Part shown: in pieces, positions 1 through 10,991 of the stretch | How positions within the stretch are numbered: position 1 is the stretch's first letter | Layout: every line of letters begins with the position of its first letter | Source of the DNA: Zoroaster sp. YZ-2022 | Lineage: Eukaryota; Echinodermata; Asteroidea; Forcipulatida; Zoroasteridae | Direction: 5' to 3' | DNA length: 64,000 nt | Assembly (NCBI GenBank): GCA_029582265.1 | Contig: CM055819.1 | Coordinates: 36,029,288 to 36,093,287 of the forward strand | Position numbers and translations under genes: made by a program | The notes under the pieces: model-generated | What the model saw: only the letters and a program-made list of their open reading frames with translations | Told to the model about the DNA's origin: nothing | Databases searched by the model: none

Positions 1-3000
1 TGACAGGAATTCATTGCAGATCAGATTGGACAGAGATCGACTGATGGAACGAATAGCCATGCCTTTCCAGAAAGCAAGGAGTGGTAAGTTTGTCAAATGA
101 CTACATAGATTTCTCCAAGTAACCAAAAGTTGGTTATATTTTATTTGATTGGGTTCCTGGTTAAGTGGAATGTGTACCTTGTGGTAATTACAAACTTACT
201 GAATTGGAATTGGGGGGGGGGGGGGGGGATTGTGTTTCTGTGGGGGGCCACGGATGTGGGTTTTTTCCCTTTTCTTTTTCTTTTATTTTTTTTGCGGGCA
301 CTATGAGGATTTTTTTGTGGGGGCCACCTGGGGGAACTGAAAAAAAAAAATTGGGGGGGGGGGCATGTGGCCCCCCAGGCCCCCCGTGGCTACGCCGCTG
401 CCCCCTAGGCATTTTTGCTAGGAACCATCCCAAATCCTCCAAAATCCACCAACATGCAGTAAAAAGGTAACCTCAATTATTGGACTTGGATGGAATTGGT
501 ACAGTAGCAAATGCAAATCATCCATAGCTTGGCTATTCGCTCAGCGCACATCGTAGCCCTCTAGCGGTGAATTTGCACCCAGTGTCTTGATGATAACCAC
601 TTTGGTGTCATGTGAGCGTTGTGCGTACACTTTATGTGCATATGTTATGGTACTACATACTAGATATTCCACTCGTATGCACATCAACTGCAAAAATACA
701 CAAAACGCAACGTACTGTCACTGCCCTTTAATTTCACCCACAGTGATCTAACAACATGCGCCCTCAACGGTTCATGCACGGTGTGAATACACATGAGTCC
801 AACAAAAAGCAGCCGGGGTGGAGTTTGATGGATTTGGTACACATGGCTACATGCTCTATTCGCTGGGCTATACTGTGGAGTACTGAATCCAACCAAAGCA
901 GCCGGTGGAGTTTGATGGATTTGGTACACATGGCTACATGCTCTATTCACTGGGCTATACTGTGGAGTACTGAATCCAACCAAAGCAGCCGGTGGAGTTT
1001 GATGGATTTGGTACACATGGCTACATGCTCTATTCGCTGGGCTATACTGTGGAGTACTGAATCCAACAAAAAGCAGCCGGTGGAGTTTGATGGATTTGAA
1101 ACACATGGCTACATGCTCTATTCGCTGGGCTATACTGTGGAGTACTGAATCCACCAAAAGCAGCCGGTGGAGTTTGATGGATTTGGTACACATGGCTACA
1201 TGCTCTATTCGCTGGGCTATACTGTGGAGTACTGAATCCAACAAAAGCAGCCGGTGGAGTTTGATGGATTTGGTACACATGGCTACATGCTCTATTCGCT
1301 GGGCTATACTGTGGAGTACTGAATCCAACCAAAGCAGCCGGTGGAGTTTGATGGATTTGGTACACATGGCTACATGCTCTATTCGCTGGGCTATACTGTG
1401 GAGTACTGAATCCAACAAAAAGCAGCCGGTGGAGTTTGATGGATTTGAAACACATGGCTACATGCTCTATTCGCTGGGCTATACTGTGGAGTACTGAATC
1501 CAACAAAAGCAGCCGGTGGAGTTTGATGGATTTGGTACACATGGCTACATGCTCTATTCGCTGGGCTATACTGTGGAGTACTGAATCCACCAAAAGCAGC
1601 CGGTGGAGTTTGATGGATTTGGTACACATGGCTACATGCTCTATTCGCTGGGCTATACTGTGGAGTACTGAATCCACCAAAAGCAGCTGGTGGAGTTTGA
1701 TGGATTTGGTACACATGGCTACATGCTCTATTCGCTGGGCTATACTGTGGAGTACTGAATCCATCAAAAGCAGCCGGTGGAGTTTGATGGATTTGGTACA
1801 CATGGCTACATGCTCTATTCGCTGGGCTATACTGTGGAGTACTGAATCCAACAAAAGCAGCCGGTGGAGTTTGATGGATTTGGAACATGGCTACATGCTC
1901 TATTCGCTGGACTATACTGTGGAGTACTGAATCCAACAATGATAAGGTCATATTGCCATTGCTGCTGCATAAATGAGCCAGTAAGTTGCAGTCACTTAAA
2001 CTAGGACATCGATTCCATGCCCTGTTAAAAGTCTGCTCTGATCGTGATTATACTGTCCCTTTAAAGGGAAGGTAAAGCTTGATCATTTCATCTCGCTAGT
2101 ATTTTTCAAGCCATATATTTTAGAATATATAAAAGTTTCATCACAATGGATGCTCACATTTTTGAGAAAACAACAAGAAACTGTTATATGGATGACAGCT
2201 TTTGGTAAATTCGACATAACTCCTACGCCCTTTAACCCAAACCTTCCCAAATCCTCCAAAATCCTCTTTTCCAAAGTGAAGGATTTTGAAGGATTGAGGT
2301 TACATGCTACATGCTCTTTGCTAAAGTGAAGGATTTCGAATGATTGAGGTTACATGCTACATGCTCTTTGCTAAAGTGAAGGATTTTGAAGGATTGAGGT
2401 TACATGCTACATGCTCTTTGCTAAAGTGAAGGATTTTGGAGGATTGAGGTTATTAGGCATGTACTTGCTTTTCCATGGTACATGTACATCCATGTTTGTT
2501 GTAGTGATTGCAAGGTCAGCGCTTGGGGTCAGTGGACACTGTTTATTGCTCCATGCAATGCAGGGAGGATCCCTGGCCATGTACATGTATCACAGATTAG
2601 AAACGTGTGCATACATGTCATGTGCTTGCTTTACTACTGAAGGATTTTGGAGGATTCAGGTTATGTGTAAGCAAATGGGCCTAGGGAGTTAGGAAGGATT
2701 CAGGTTATGTGTAAGCAAATGGGCCTAGGGAGTTAGGAAGGATTCAGGTTATGTGTAAGCAAATGGGCCTAGGGAGTTAGGAAGGATTCAGGTTATGTGT
2801 AAGCAAATGGGCCTAGGGAGTTATGAAGGATTCAGGTTATGTGTAAGCAAATGGGCCTAGGGAGTTATGAAGGATTCAGGTTATGTGTAAGCAAATGGGC
2901 CTAGGGAGTTAGGAAGGATTCAGGTTATGTGTAAGCAAATGGGCCTAGGGAGTTAGGGAGGATTCAGGTTATGCGTAAGCAAATGGGCCTAGGGAGTTAG

Positions 3001-5274
3001 GAAGGATTCAGGTTATGTGTAAGCAAATGGGCCTAGGGAGTTAGGGAGGATTCAGGTTATGTGTAAGCAAATGGGCCTAGGGAGTTAGGGAAGGATTCAG
3101 GTTATGTAAGCAAATGGGCCTAGGGAGTTAGGGAGGATTCAGGTTATGTGTAAGCAAATGGGCCTAGGGAGTTAGGGAGGATTCAGGTTATGTGTAAGCA
3201 AATGGGCCTAGGGAGTTAGGAAGGATTCAGGTTATGTGTGTAAGCAAATGGGCCTAGGGAGTTAGGGAGGATTCAGGTTATGTGTAAGCAAATGGGCCTA
3301 GGGAGTTAGGAAGGATTCAGGTTATGTGTAAGCAAATGGGCCTAGGGAGTTAGGAAGGATTCAGGTTATGTGTAAGCAAATGGGCCTAGGGAGTTAGGAA
3401 GGATTCAGGTTATGTGTAAGCAAATGGGCCTAGGGAGTTATGAAGGATTCAGGTTATGTGTAAGCAAATGGGCCTAGGGAGTTAGGAAGGGGCCTAGGGA
3501 GTTAGGGCTAATTTGATAATCTGGTAATTACCAATTTTGTACCTTCCCTTTTAACCCATTCAGAGGAAGAACTTAATAAATATTGAATAATCGTCTATAT
3601 ATTTGTATTATTTCTTGATATAGTTGTCGCAGATATAAGTGAAGTTTGTAGCATTGAGGTGGAACATGACGACATCAAATTCTTCGGGCGGGGCTACTTC
3701 GTTGTGTTACTGATGAACACAGGAATGGTGCTACCATTAACAGAGAAATGCACCCTGGGTAATCCAAGGTGAGAGGTCAAATTGTTGCTGAGGGGATCAG
3801 TTTATTGTTTGGGTGTTAAAGATGTATCATCTCGTCTGCTCAGAGCAGTAAGGACTTATACAATTTTATTTCTTTAATGACAAAAGGTCTTATCAGATTA
3901 ATTAAGTGTAATTACTGGTACATAATTAAGTACAAGATAATGGGTCTTGAATGCTAAATATAAATTGTGAGTACTCCCATTGTTAAATAAAACATCAATC
4001 CAAATAATACAATTTTCTTAACATAATGGAATTGCACGTAATTTATAAGCCTTATAAGTTCTTTCTGCTCACACATTGCATGTATAGATCTTATAAGTCC
4101 TTTTTGCTCTGACCCGACGATCTGTGGTTTTGGTAATTTAACTGGCAATTTTTGTTTTTATCAGATCATTGTTAATTTTCTTTTAAAAAGGAAAATAAAT
4201 AATTTGAAAATAAATATTTCACAAAATAATTGTGAAGAGCCACAGTTAATTTAAGGCAGGACCAATTTTGCTGGCATTTTTGGTTTTTAACGGATCATTG
4301 TGGATTTCCTTTTAAAATGGAAAACAAATATTTTGAAATTATGAGCAACAAATGAATTAAAGGCTGGACTCGTCATCAATTTATTTTGGGATATACTTAT
4401 TATAAAAATATGATTTGCACAATTATTGGACTGAAAATGGGTCATTTTAAGTCATTTTTAATTTTCATTTCCTTAAGTAAAATAGCATTATTCTGATGAA
4501 AAAGAACAAAAAAAACTACCAGTAAAAAAAGAAAAACAGTTGAACTATCTTAGGCAAGGAAATTCGTAGGAGAATGCAAGAGATTTATGTCAGATACTCC
4601 TTCAACTTTAAAGAAAGAAGAATGACAAAATGATTTCTGAGTTACATTCAGGTTTGATTAACCCTTACCTTTCCAAATCCTCCAAAATCCTCTTTTCTAA
4701 AGTGAAGGATTTTGAAGGATTGAGGTTACATGCTACATGCTCTTTGCTAAAGTGAAGGATTTTGGAGGATTGAGGTTATTAGGCATACTTGCCTTTCCAT
4801 GGTACATGTACATCCATGTTTGTTGTAGTGATTGCAAGGTCAGTGCTTGGGTCAGTGGACACTGTTTATTGCTCCATGCATGCAGGGAGGGGTCCCTGGC
4901 TATGTACATGTATCACAGATTAGAAACACACGTGTGCATACATGTGCTTGCTTTACTACTGAAGGATTTTGGAGGATTCAGGTTATGTGTTTAAGCAAAT
5001 TGGCCAAGAGAGTTTTTTGGGGGGCAGGGGAGTTATTTCCTCATTCGCTTATGATAAATCTTCAGAAAATTAAATGCATTTTGTAAAGACAAAATCTACT
5101 TATTTTTAATTTTTCAGAGATCATCAGCAAATAGCAGATATGATTCTGGATTTCTTGAAGCAAGAGTTGAGTAAAAACCGTGAAACTAACCAAAGACTCG
5201 TCGGTGATGAAACGTATTCTTCATCTTCATCATCAGACACAGAAGAAGCTGTACAAAATGCACGTTCTAAGTAA
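1..5274 (+). CDS. CYBC1: CYBC1/EROS, copy A, 3' part (exons 3-5; 5' end outside window)
   Basis: Exon 3 is cut by the window start (1-83, ending AGGAGTG before gtaagt). Exon 4 is 3624-3768 and exon 5 is 5118-5274 (TAA). Here exon 4 is intact and gives VADISEVCSIEVEHDDIK, then FFGRGYFVVLLMNTGMVLPL, then TEKCTLGNP. This lines up with the human YFGKGYMVVL region, and exon 5 joins in frame (AG + A = Arg, then DHQQIADMILDFLKQ). The last exon carries the acidic Ser-rich C-terminus. The two tandem arrays at 812-1938 and 2637-3505 lie in intron 3. Exons 3 and 5 match copy B, but exon 4 differs by indels and a His/Ala change (VVADIS here, VVHDIS there). This is probably the alternate haplotype of the gene at 23052-35295 rather than a second gene. 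An AATAAA is at 5780. Confidence 0.85.
205..415. mobile_element. G-rich MITE-like element (copy A)
   Basis: Poly-G run, ggatgtgggttttttccctt, actatgaggattttttt, and a gtggctacgccgctgccccc end. The frames at 165-470 are low-complexity and not genes. Counterpart at 25916-26090. Confidence 0.65.
812..1938 (+). repeat. 87-bp tandem array, copy A (about 13 units)
   Basis: The unit contains gtggagtttgatggatttgg and tactgtggagtactgaatcc, with period 87 (88 where an extra A is present). Because 87 is divisible by three, long frames stay open on both strands; they are not genes. The array is clean, with few variants. The sequence just left (about 420-560) holds a diverged unit (ggaattggtacagtagcaaa) and is part of the same element. 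The right edge runs into half of the ttaaagggacagta MITE. Confidence 0.97.
1939..2062. mobile_element. Half MITE of the ttaaagggacagta family
   Basis: Only the right half remains (gataaggtcatattgccatt to tatactgtccctttaa), fused directly to the end of the 87-bp array. It recurs in copy B at 29852-29977. Confidence 0.75.
2273..2445 (+). repeat. 50-bp tandem repeat next to the 44-bp array
   Basis: The unit aaagtgaaggattttgaagg plus gttacatgctacatgctctt occurs at 2273, 2323, 2373 and 2423, so the period is 50. Copy B has only one or two units (30185-30245). Confidence 0.9.
2637..3505 (+). repeat. 44-bp tandem array, copy A (about 19 units)
   Basis: The unit is ggattcaggttatgtgtaag then caaatgggcctagggagtta then ggaa. 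Minor variants are present (gggagg, tatgaagg). It lies in CYBC1 intron 3, about 120 bp before exon 4. Confidence 0.97.
4672..5015 (+). repeat. Dispersed element carrying a single 44-bp-type unit
   Basis: It shares its body (gcctttccatggtacatgta ... ttgctttactactgaaggat) with 2446-2660, but ends in only one unit of the 44-bp type (caggttatgtgtttaagcaa). It is repeated in copy B at 34693-35036, and the array-bearing version there is at 30165-30480. This is the unamplified state of the element whose 3' end became the array. Confidence 0.85.
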
Positions 5275-5370
5275 TGCTTTGCTGGTTGGTTTTTTTTGGG
5301 AGGGGGGGGTGAATTTACTTCTTTTTATTTTTTGAGGGGTGGGGATAAGGGCCCCCCCCAAAAAAAAAAA

Positions 5371-5720
5371 AAGAAAGTCTTCTGTTTCTGGTCATAGGTC
5401 GGCTTCAAAATCGGTGCGGTGACGCACATTTTATTTTTTTATTTTTTTTATTTATTATTTTTATTTTTTTGCCAACCAGTGAAATATGTGATACATATAT
5501 ATGCATATTGGAGCCAAACCAAATTTCCCATACACAAAGTACGGTGGTTAGGAGAGGCCTCACAAATCTGGCAAACGTTCATATCCCTATGTGAAAAAGT
5601 CACTTAAAACACAGTGCGGCAGAATTCCAATCGATCTAGCAATTTTAGCTGCAGTTGGACGATAATCGTAGCCAAAAGAAAGAGGGAAACTAAAAATGTC
5701 GACGCACGGGTCTGAGGTGA
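5371..5720. mobile_element. MITE with gtcttctgtttctggtcat end (copy A)
   Basis: It contains gtcttctgtttctggtcata, ggaggcctcacaaatctggc-like sequence, cacttaaaacacagtgcg and agaaagagggaaactaaaaa. The same family is at 25418-25625, 35390-35716 and 41690-41930. It lies in the presumed 3' UTR of CYBC1. Confidence 0.65.
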
Positions 5721-6045
5721 AGGTTGTAATTTATTGTGTCTCCATGTAGACTTCACCAATCTGTGTTTTATTTTGAGAAAATAAATTATTAGTCAATTTA
5801 TTAGTCACAAATATCTTATGGTCTCTCCAGGAAGTTAAAAAAAAAAATTAAATATCGAATTGCAGCTAGAGGGGGGTGGGACCCCTTGGACCCCTTGGAC
5901 CCGCCCTGTGGATTCACCCTTGTGTTGCATGGAAATAATATTTTTATGCATACTATGTTTGTTTTCTTCTCATCTCCTCTTTAGTTTACCCTAGTTTGGT
6001 TATATAAGTGCCACTTGATGTGTACATGTAGATTGTGTAATAATA

Positions 6046-6400
6046 ATAATAATAATGTGTGGACTTATATAGCGCACGTATCCACCAACTAAGTGGTGCT
6101 CAAGGCGCATTATATTATTACCCCTGCTCATAAGGCTCATAAGGCTCATAAATCATTCCTGAAACCATCTCAGCTCCCTGGGGAGTATACAGCTCAATTG
6201 CTGCCATTACAGCGCATATAGGGCTAATCAACCAACTCTGCCCTCACAGGTACCCATTTAACCCCTGGGTGGAGAGAAGCAATTATGGTTAAGTGTCTTG
6301 CTCAAGGACACAAGTGTCACGGCCGGGATTCGAACCCACATTCTGCTGCTAACACCAGAACTTGATTCCGGTAAGCTAGACTGCTCGGCCACGACACTAC
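6046..6400 (-). mobile_element. tRNA-derived SINE, subtype B
   Basis: Reading on the minus strand: a tRNA-like head (agtgtcgtggccgagcagtc ... gggttcgaatcccggccgtg), a middle with acccaggggttaaatgggta and gctgtatactccccagggag, then the shared GCGCTATATAA end and (ATT)n. The head resembles a tRNA-Leu/Ser. Confidence 0.85.
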
Positions 6401-6589
6401 AATAGTAAACATACAAATATGTACAACAAGTTCAACATCTGATCAGTATGCTATGTTTTTTGAGTAATGATTAATTTATTATAAATTAATACCAACTACC
6501 ATATATCGGTAGAAATTATAAAACAAGGTTTTCATAGGCAGATGAAATTCTTGCGTCGGGTGATAAACAGTTGATTTTTAATTTTGCCC

Positions 6590-6750
6590 TGCTACTGACG
6601 TGTGTATAGCACTGCATACATGTACTCAGTGCTTTCCGAGTGTCTGTGGGAAAAATACTTCACAGGCGACTCGGCCGGGATTCAAACCCACGACCTCCTG
6701 CTTACTAGTGTAGACGTCTTAACCTCTCGACCACCGAGCTTGCCCGATGA
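6590..6750 (-). mobile_element. Second type of tRNA-like SINE fragment
   Basis: The minus strand carries gcaagctcggtggtcgagag and gtgggtttgaatcccggccg, which fit box A and box B of a Pol III promoter. The counterpart in copy B is 36592-36750. No acceptor-stem pairing supports a real tRNA gene. Confidence 0.6.
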
Positions 6751-6945
6751 CGATTGGCTAGCTAGAATCCTATAAGGTTTTCATGAAAATATTGCATTAT
6801 TTACTGAAGAAACTTCCCGAAAACTCTGAACAGCTGTAACATTGTTATTGTAACGGCTAACAGTTTATCAAGTAAACCACAAAGAAATTGACAATATATG
6901 ATGGAAAAGCAAGTTTTGTCATGAAGACAATTTGGATAATAATAA

Positions 6946-7123
6946 TAATAATAATAATAATGTGTGGACTTATATAGCGCACGTATCCACCAACTAAGTG
7001 GTGCTCAAGGCGCATTCTTTTTTACGTGCGTTACACAACACACGGGACCTACGGCTTTACGTCCCATCCGAAGGACGAAGCAATTACGGTTAAGTACCTT
7101 GCTCAAGGACACAAGTGTCACGA
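6946..7123 (-). mobile_element. tRNA-derived SINE, subtype A, cut by the gap
   Basis: On the minus strand it ends in gcgctatataagtccacaca plus (ATT)n and contains ccttcggatgggacgtaaag. The tRNA-like head is lost in the N run; the same element is complete at 36940-37172 in copy B. Confidence 0.85.
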
Positions 7124-7623
7124 NNNNNNNNNNNNNNNNNNNNNNNNNNNNNNNNNNNNNNNNNNNNNNNNNNNNNNNNNNNNNNNNNNNNNNNNNNNNN
7201 NNNNNNNNNNNNNNNNNNNNNNNNNNNNNNNNNNNNNNNNNNNNNNNNNNNNNNNNNNNNNNNNNNNNNNNNNNNNNNNNNNNNNNNNNNNNNNNNNNNN
7301 NNNNNNNNNNNNNNNNNNNNNNNNNNNNNNNNNNNNNNNNNNNNNNNNNNNNNNNNNNNNNNNNNNNNNNNNNNNNNNNNNNNNNNNNNNNNNNNNNNNN
7401 NNNNNNNNNNNNNNNNNNNNNNNNNNNNNNNNNNNNNNNNNNNNNNNNNNNNNNNNNNNNNNNNNNNNNNNNNNNNNNNNNNNNNNNNNNNNNNNNNNNN
7501 NNNNNNNNNNNNNNNNNNNNNNNNNNNNNNNNNNNNNNNNNNNNNNNNNNNNNNNNNNNNNNNNNNNNNNNNNNNNNNNNNNNNNNNNNNNNNNNNNNNN
7601 NNNNNNNNNNNNNNNNNNNNNNN
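7124..7623. other. Assembly gap (500 N)
   Basis: Exactly 500 N, so a placeholder rather than a measured size. The frames across it are meaningless. Confidence 0.99.
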
Positions 7624-7857
7624 TGCCGAATGTGCAAATCTGTTAGTTTTTCTATTAAATTATCTATTATCTATAGGCAAATCATTTTGAGGGCTAGAAA
7701 AACATTAAGGAGACCATGTGATTTGTTTGACACTTTGCGTGACCTTTAGGTAGGCACGTCACAGGAACGAAGAACAAAGAACCGCCTTCCGAGGATCTAT
7801 TATTCCCTTTCTTATGTCCTCGGACGGTTTCCAGTGCAACCCCCCCCCCTTCCACCA

Positions 7858-7894
<37 letters not shown>

Positions 7895-9137
7895 CACGCA
7901 CATTGATTTGTGGGGTATTCCTTTGTTCGTTCTATTATCCCTTTTCTATATAATTCTCCTGTGGGGTACAAGATTTTCTATAGTTACCTTGTGGGGTCCA
8001 ATTGTTCTATTGTGTTTTGGACCCCACAACGAATGGTGTGTACGTTCACACACACACACACACACAGTCTTGTATATGGTGTAAACCGAGGACATCCTAT
8101 TGTTCCCCTCTTTTGTTCCCTTTGTTGTTGGACTTAAACTTTTTGAGGCTTCTCCCATTAGATTTGTACACGTTTTCCAACCGAGGACACTTGCGCCAAC
8201 CGAGGATCTATTGTTCCCTTTTGTTATATGTCCTCGGTTTACACCATAGACACGTACACATACACACACACACACACCCTCACACATGCCGACTTGTGGG
8301 GTATTCCTTTGTTCGTTCTATTATCCCTTTTTCTATAAAATTCTCCTGTGGGGTACCAGAATTTCTATAGATTCCTTGAGGGGTACCATTGTTCCATTGT
8401 GTTTGGTACCCCACAACGAATGGTGTGTAAGTACACACATACACACACACAGAAACTAGTACGAGTGCAGAAACATGCCCTTTTCCAAATCGTTTTTTTT
8501 TTCTCAATAAAAACCAAGTTTCCTTCCGGAAAAAAACAGGGAAAGTGCTATATACTAGTACTAGTACTGCTTAAGAATAGTTCAATTTTGTAACACTTGT
8601 CGCGTAGCTCATGGCACCAAACCGAATCGGCTGTTCTGCAAGCTCGGGCAATGACGGATGTATCAAAAGGTGATTCTGGACTCCTACATTGCCCATAATT
8701 TGGAAGTCCCATTCATACTAAATACATCCGAACACAGATTGGTACATCTATGACAAGAGTCATTCAGTACATCCTTTGAAAGTCCATATTGCCATCAGCG
8801 AGTAATATGGCAATTTATATAATTAATTTCAGATTTATAAGGCGTTAAGTGGAAATTAGCTGTCAATGCGTGAAGCAGTAATAAGCATGACGACAAACAC
8901 TTTGTATACGCTAAACTGATTCTCAACAAGAAAGATGTATCTTTCTCTATATAAACACATTATAATAATATACAACGTTTGAATAAGTTTTGTATATACA
9001 TATATATATATCTGTCATTTATGTTCTGATTCAAATTGTATAGGCCTAGACCATGTGACTTGTGACCATGTGACTCGTGTATACTTCTCCACACATAACA
9101 TCCAGAATTATTTAAATTTTCAGATGAATAAGATTAG
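7624..9137. repeat. CA microsatellites with a tandem 160-bp duplication; no gene
   Basis: (CA)n tracts lie at 7858-7891, 8047-8066, 8258-8278 and 8432-8450. A block with attctcctgtggggtac and accccacaacgaatggtgtg appears at 7910-8060 and again at 8300-8440. From 8460 to 9137 I see only AT-rich unique sequence. Confidence 0.7.
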
Positions 9138-9154
9138 TACGGTGGCCCACAACT

Positions 9155-9440
9155 GTCACGGCAAAAGCAAATTCCCCACGGCAAAAGCAAAAGCGTCACG
9201 GCAAAAGCAAATTCCCCACGGCAAAAGCAAATTCCTCACGGCAAAAGCAAAAGCGTCACGGCAAAAGCAAATTCCCCACGGCAAAAGCAAATTCGTCACG
9301 GCAAAAGCAAATTCCCCACGGCAAAAGCAAATTCGTCACGGCAAAAGCAAATTCCCCACGGCAAAAGCAAATTCGTCACGGCAAAAGCAAATTCCCCACG
9401 GCAAAAGCAAATTCGACACGGCAATAGCAAAAGCAAATTC
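9155..9440 (+). repeat. 20-bp minisatellite, left inverted end of the 5.2-kb unit
   Basis: About 14 copies of ggcaaaagcaaattccccac with position-specific variants. The 20-bp period produces the low-complexity open frame at 9055-9495, which is not a gene. Confidence 0.95.
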
Positions 9441-10638
9441 CCATTTATACGGGTTAAAGGTCAAATTTGGTCGCGGTGAACTATGGGATAGTTAATGTGT
9501 AAAATGGTCAGCACGCCCGGTGGTGCGGTTGATCCATAGAGTTATCTACCGGTAAATAAAGAACTAGAGCCTCCAGTCGCTGTCGTGTACGTTACGGAGC
9601 CGTGATGCCACTGTGGAGACACGGCCGCCATTTTCAAAGTGGGCAAAATGAATGTGAAATGCCCGGATGTGCCCACAAAATAGCGCGTTATGCTATGGTC
9701 TCTGAAAAACGGGGGACCGTTTAAAGTTGATTTTTATGAATTATTTCGTTTGTCTTGACCTGAATGAAAGATAGTCGGTAACATTGATTAATTTACCGAA
9801 TAAAATGGTAGAAAATGCATTTTAAAATTATAATTTCTCTTCGCCCAATTATCCCCGGTATGTAATACATGTACACTCGGTTAAAACACTTTGCCCGCGC
9901 TACTGTCGCTCACTATCCCAACAGTCACAGTAAAACCTATTTCCTGATTGTAAGTTACAAAGTACACCAAACATTGAGACACAGAGATCATTTGACATCT
10001 TCATCAAAATAAATATTCTTATTTATATTCAACAAATTTTGATAAAACAATCATTGTAGCAGGCCTGCCCTTCCCTACCTGTGAATTTATTTTTAGCAAA
10101 ATGAATAAACATGTTATAAAATTAATTCATAAATCAATAAATAAATAAAAAAATTAAAATATACATTGGCAAAAATAAAGAACCCTGAAAAATGGGTAGT
10201 GGGACTGAGGGTTAGAGGGCAGAGGACAAAGCCCCTTAATATTTAATATTGTAGGATTATAGGCCTATACACACTGTCCATATCCCAACAAAGAAACTAG
10301 AGGTTTGGAAAAATACCGGATATTTGTTTCTTTCCTTGAGGAAAAGGGAGATTTGTAAATTAGGCCTACTGAAAAATCACAGGCCTGTAAAAAAAAACTT
10401 GTTGAAATAGTTTTTCTATAAATTAATTAATCAATACGCCAATAAATAATTAAATATAAAAAATATATATAATACATAATTTAATTAAGAAATTAATGTA
10501 TTTAGTGTAAACCAACTCAACAAATATTCACAGCACAATTTGCCTCTGTCCCCCAATAGACAGATTAGATAGATAAATCTATGTAGCCGCTCAGTCAACA
10601 GAAAGAATCCCACTTTTACATTGTTTCTGGGAGAAGAA

Positions 10639-10640
<2 letters not shown>

Positions 10641-10684
<44 letters not shown>
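10641..10684. repeat. (AT)n microsatellite
   Basis: A pure AT run of about 40 bp inside the 5.2-kb satellite-ended unit. Confidence 0.95.
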
Positions 10685-10687
<3 letters not shown>

Positions 10688-10991
10688 CAATTAAATGTAT
10701 TTATAAATGACTAATTAAATGATAAAAGATAGTGAAGAACTAAAGAAGTTCTAAATCACAGCGGCGCCACATATTTTCCAAGGACAGTACCATTAATATG
10801 AAAATGGCATCATTTGAAATGGGGTATAATGGGCTACATCATGAGGGGGTCAGCTAAGAATTGCCGAAACATAAAAGGAATGTGGTCTACATGTACATTT
10901 GGGAAATAAGTAGAACAGTTGATGATTTTAGATTATAATAATTTTTATTATGTAATAATTTTATTCATAAACCACTTGGTTTTGCTAGTTG

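Larger units (their letters stand above)
1..7123. repeat. Large duplicated segment, copy A
   Basis: It is collinear with 25685-37120, including CYBC1 exons 3-5, two tandem arrays, the MITEs and three SINE-like insertions. Most non-array sequence is near identical (for example 3954-4260 against 33974-34280). Copy A stops exactly at the first N run, inside a SINE. The length difference (7.1 against 11.4 kb) comes almost entirely from the two arrays. Confidence 0.95.

Noticed and set aside
684..1951. Long open frames on both strands (up to 270 codons)
   Set aside because: They are translations of the 87-bp array, whose period is divisible by three; both strands stay open and the peptide is purely periodic.
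812..3505. CRISPR-like arrays
   Set aside because: The repeats are head-to-tail without unique spacers and lie in introns of a eukaryotic gene.
6964..7749. Frames of 190-261 codons
   Set aside because: They run through 500 N; the readable part is a SINE.
9055..9495. 146-codon frame with a KSKFPTAKA-type repeat
   Set aside because: A by-product of the 20-bp satellite; the inverted array at 14055-14320 gives the same peptide from the other strand.
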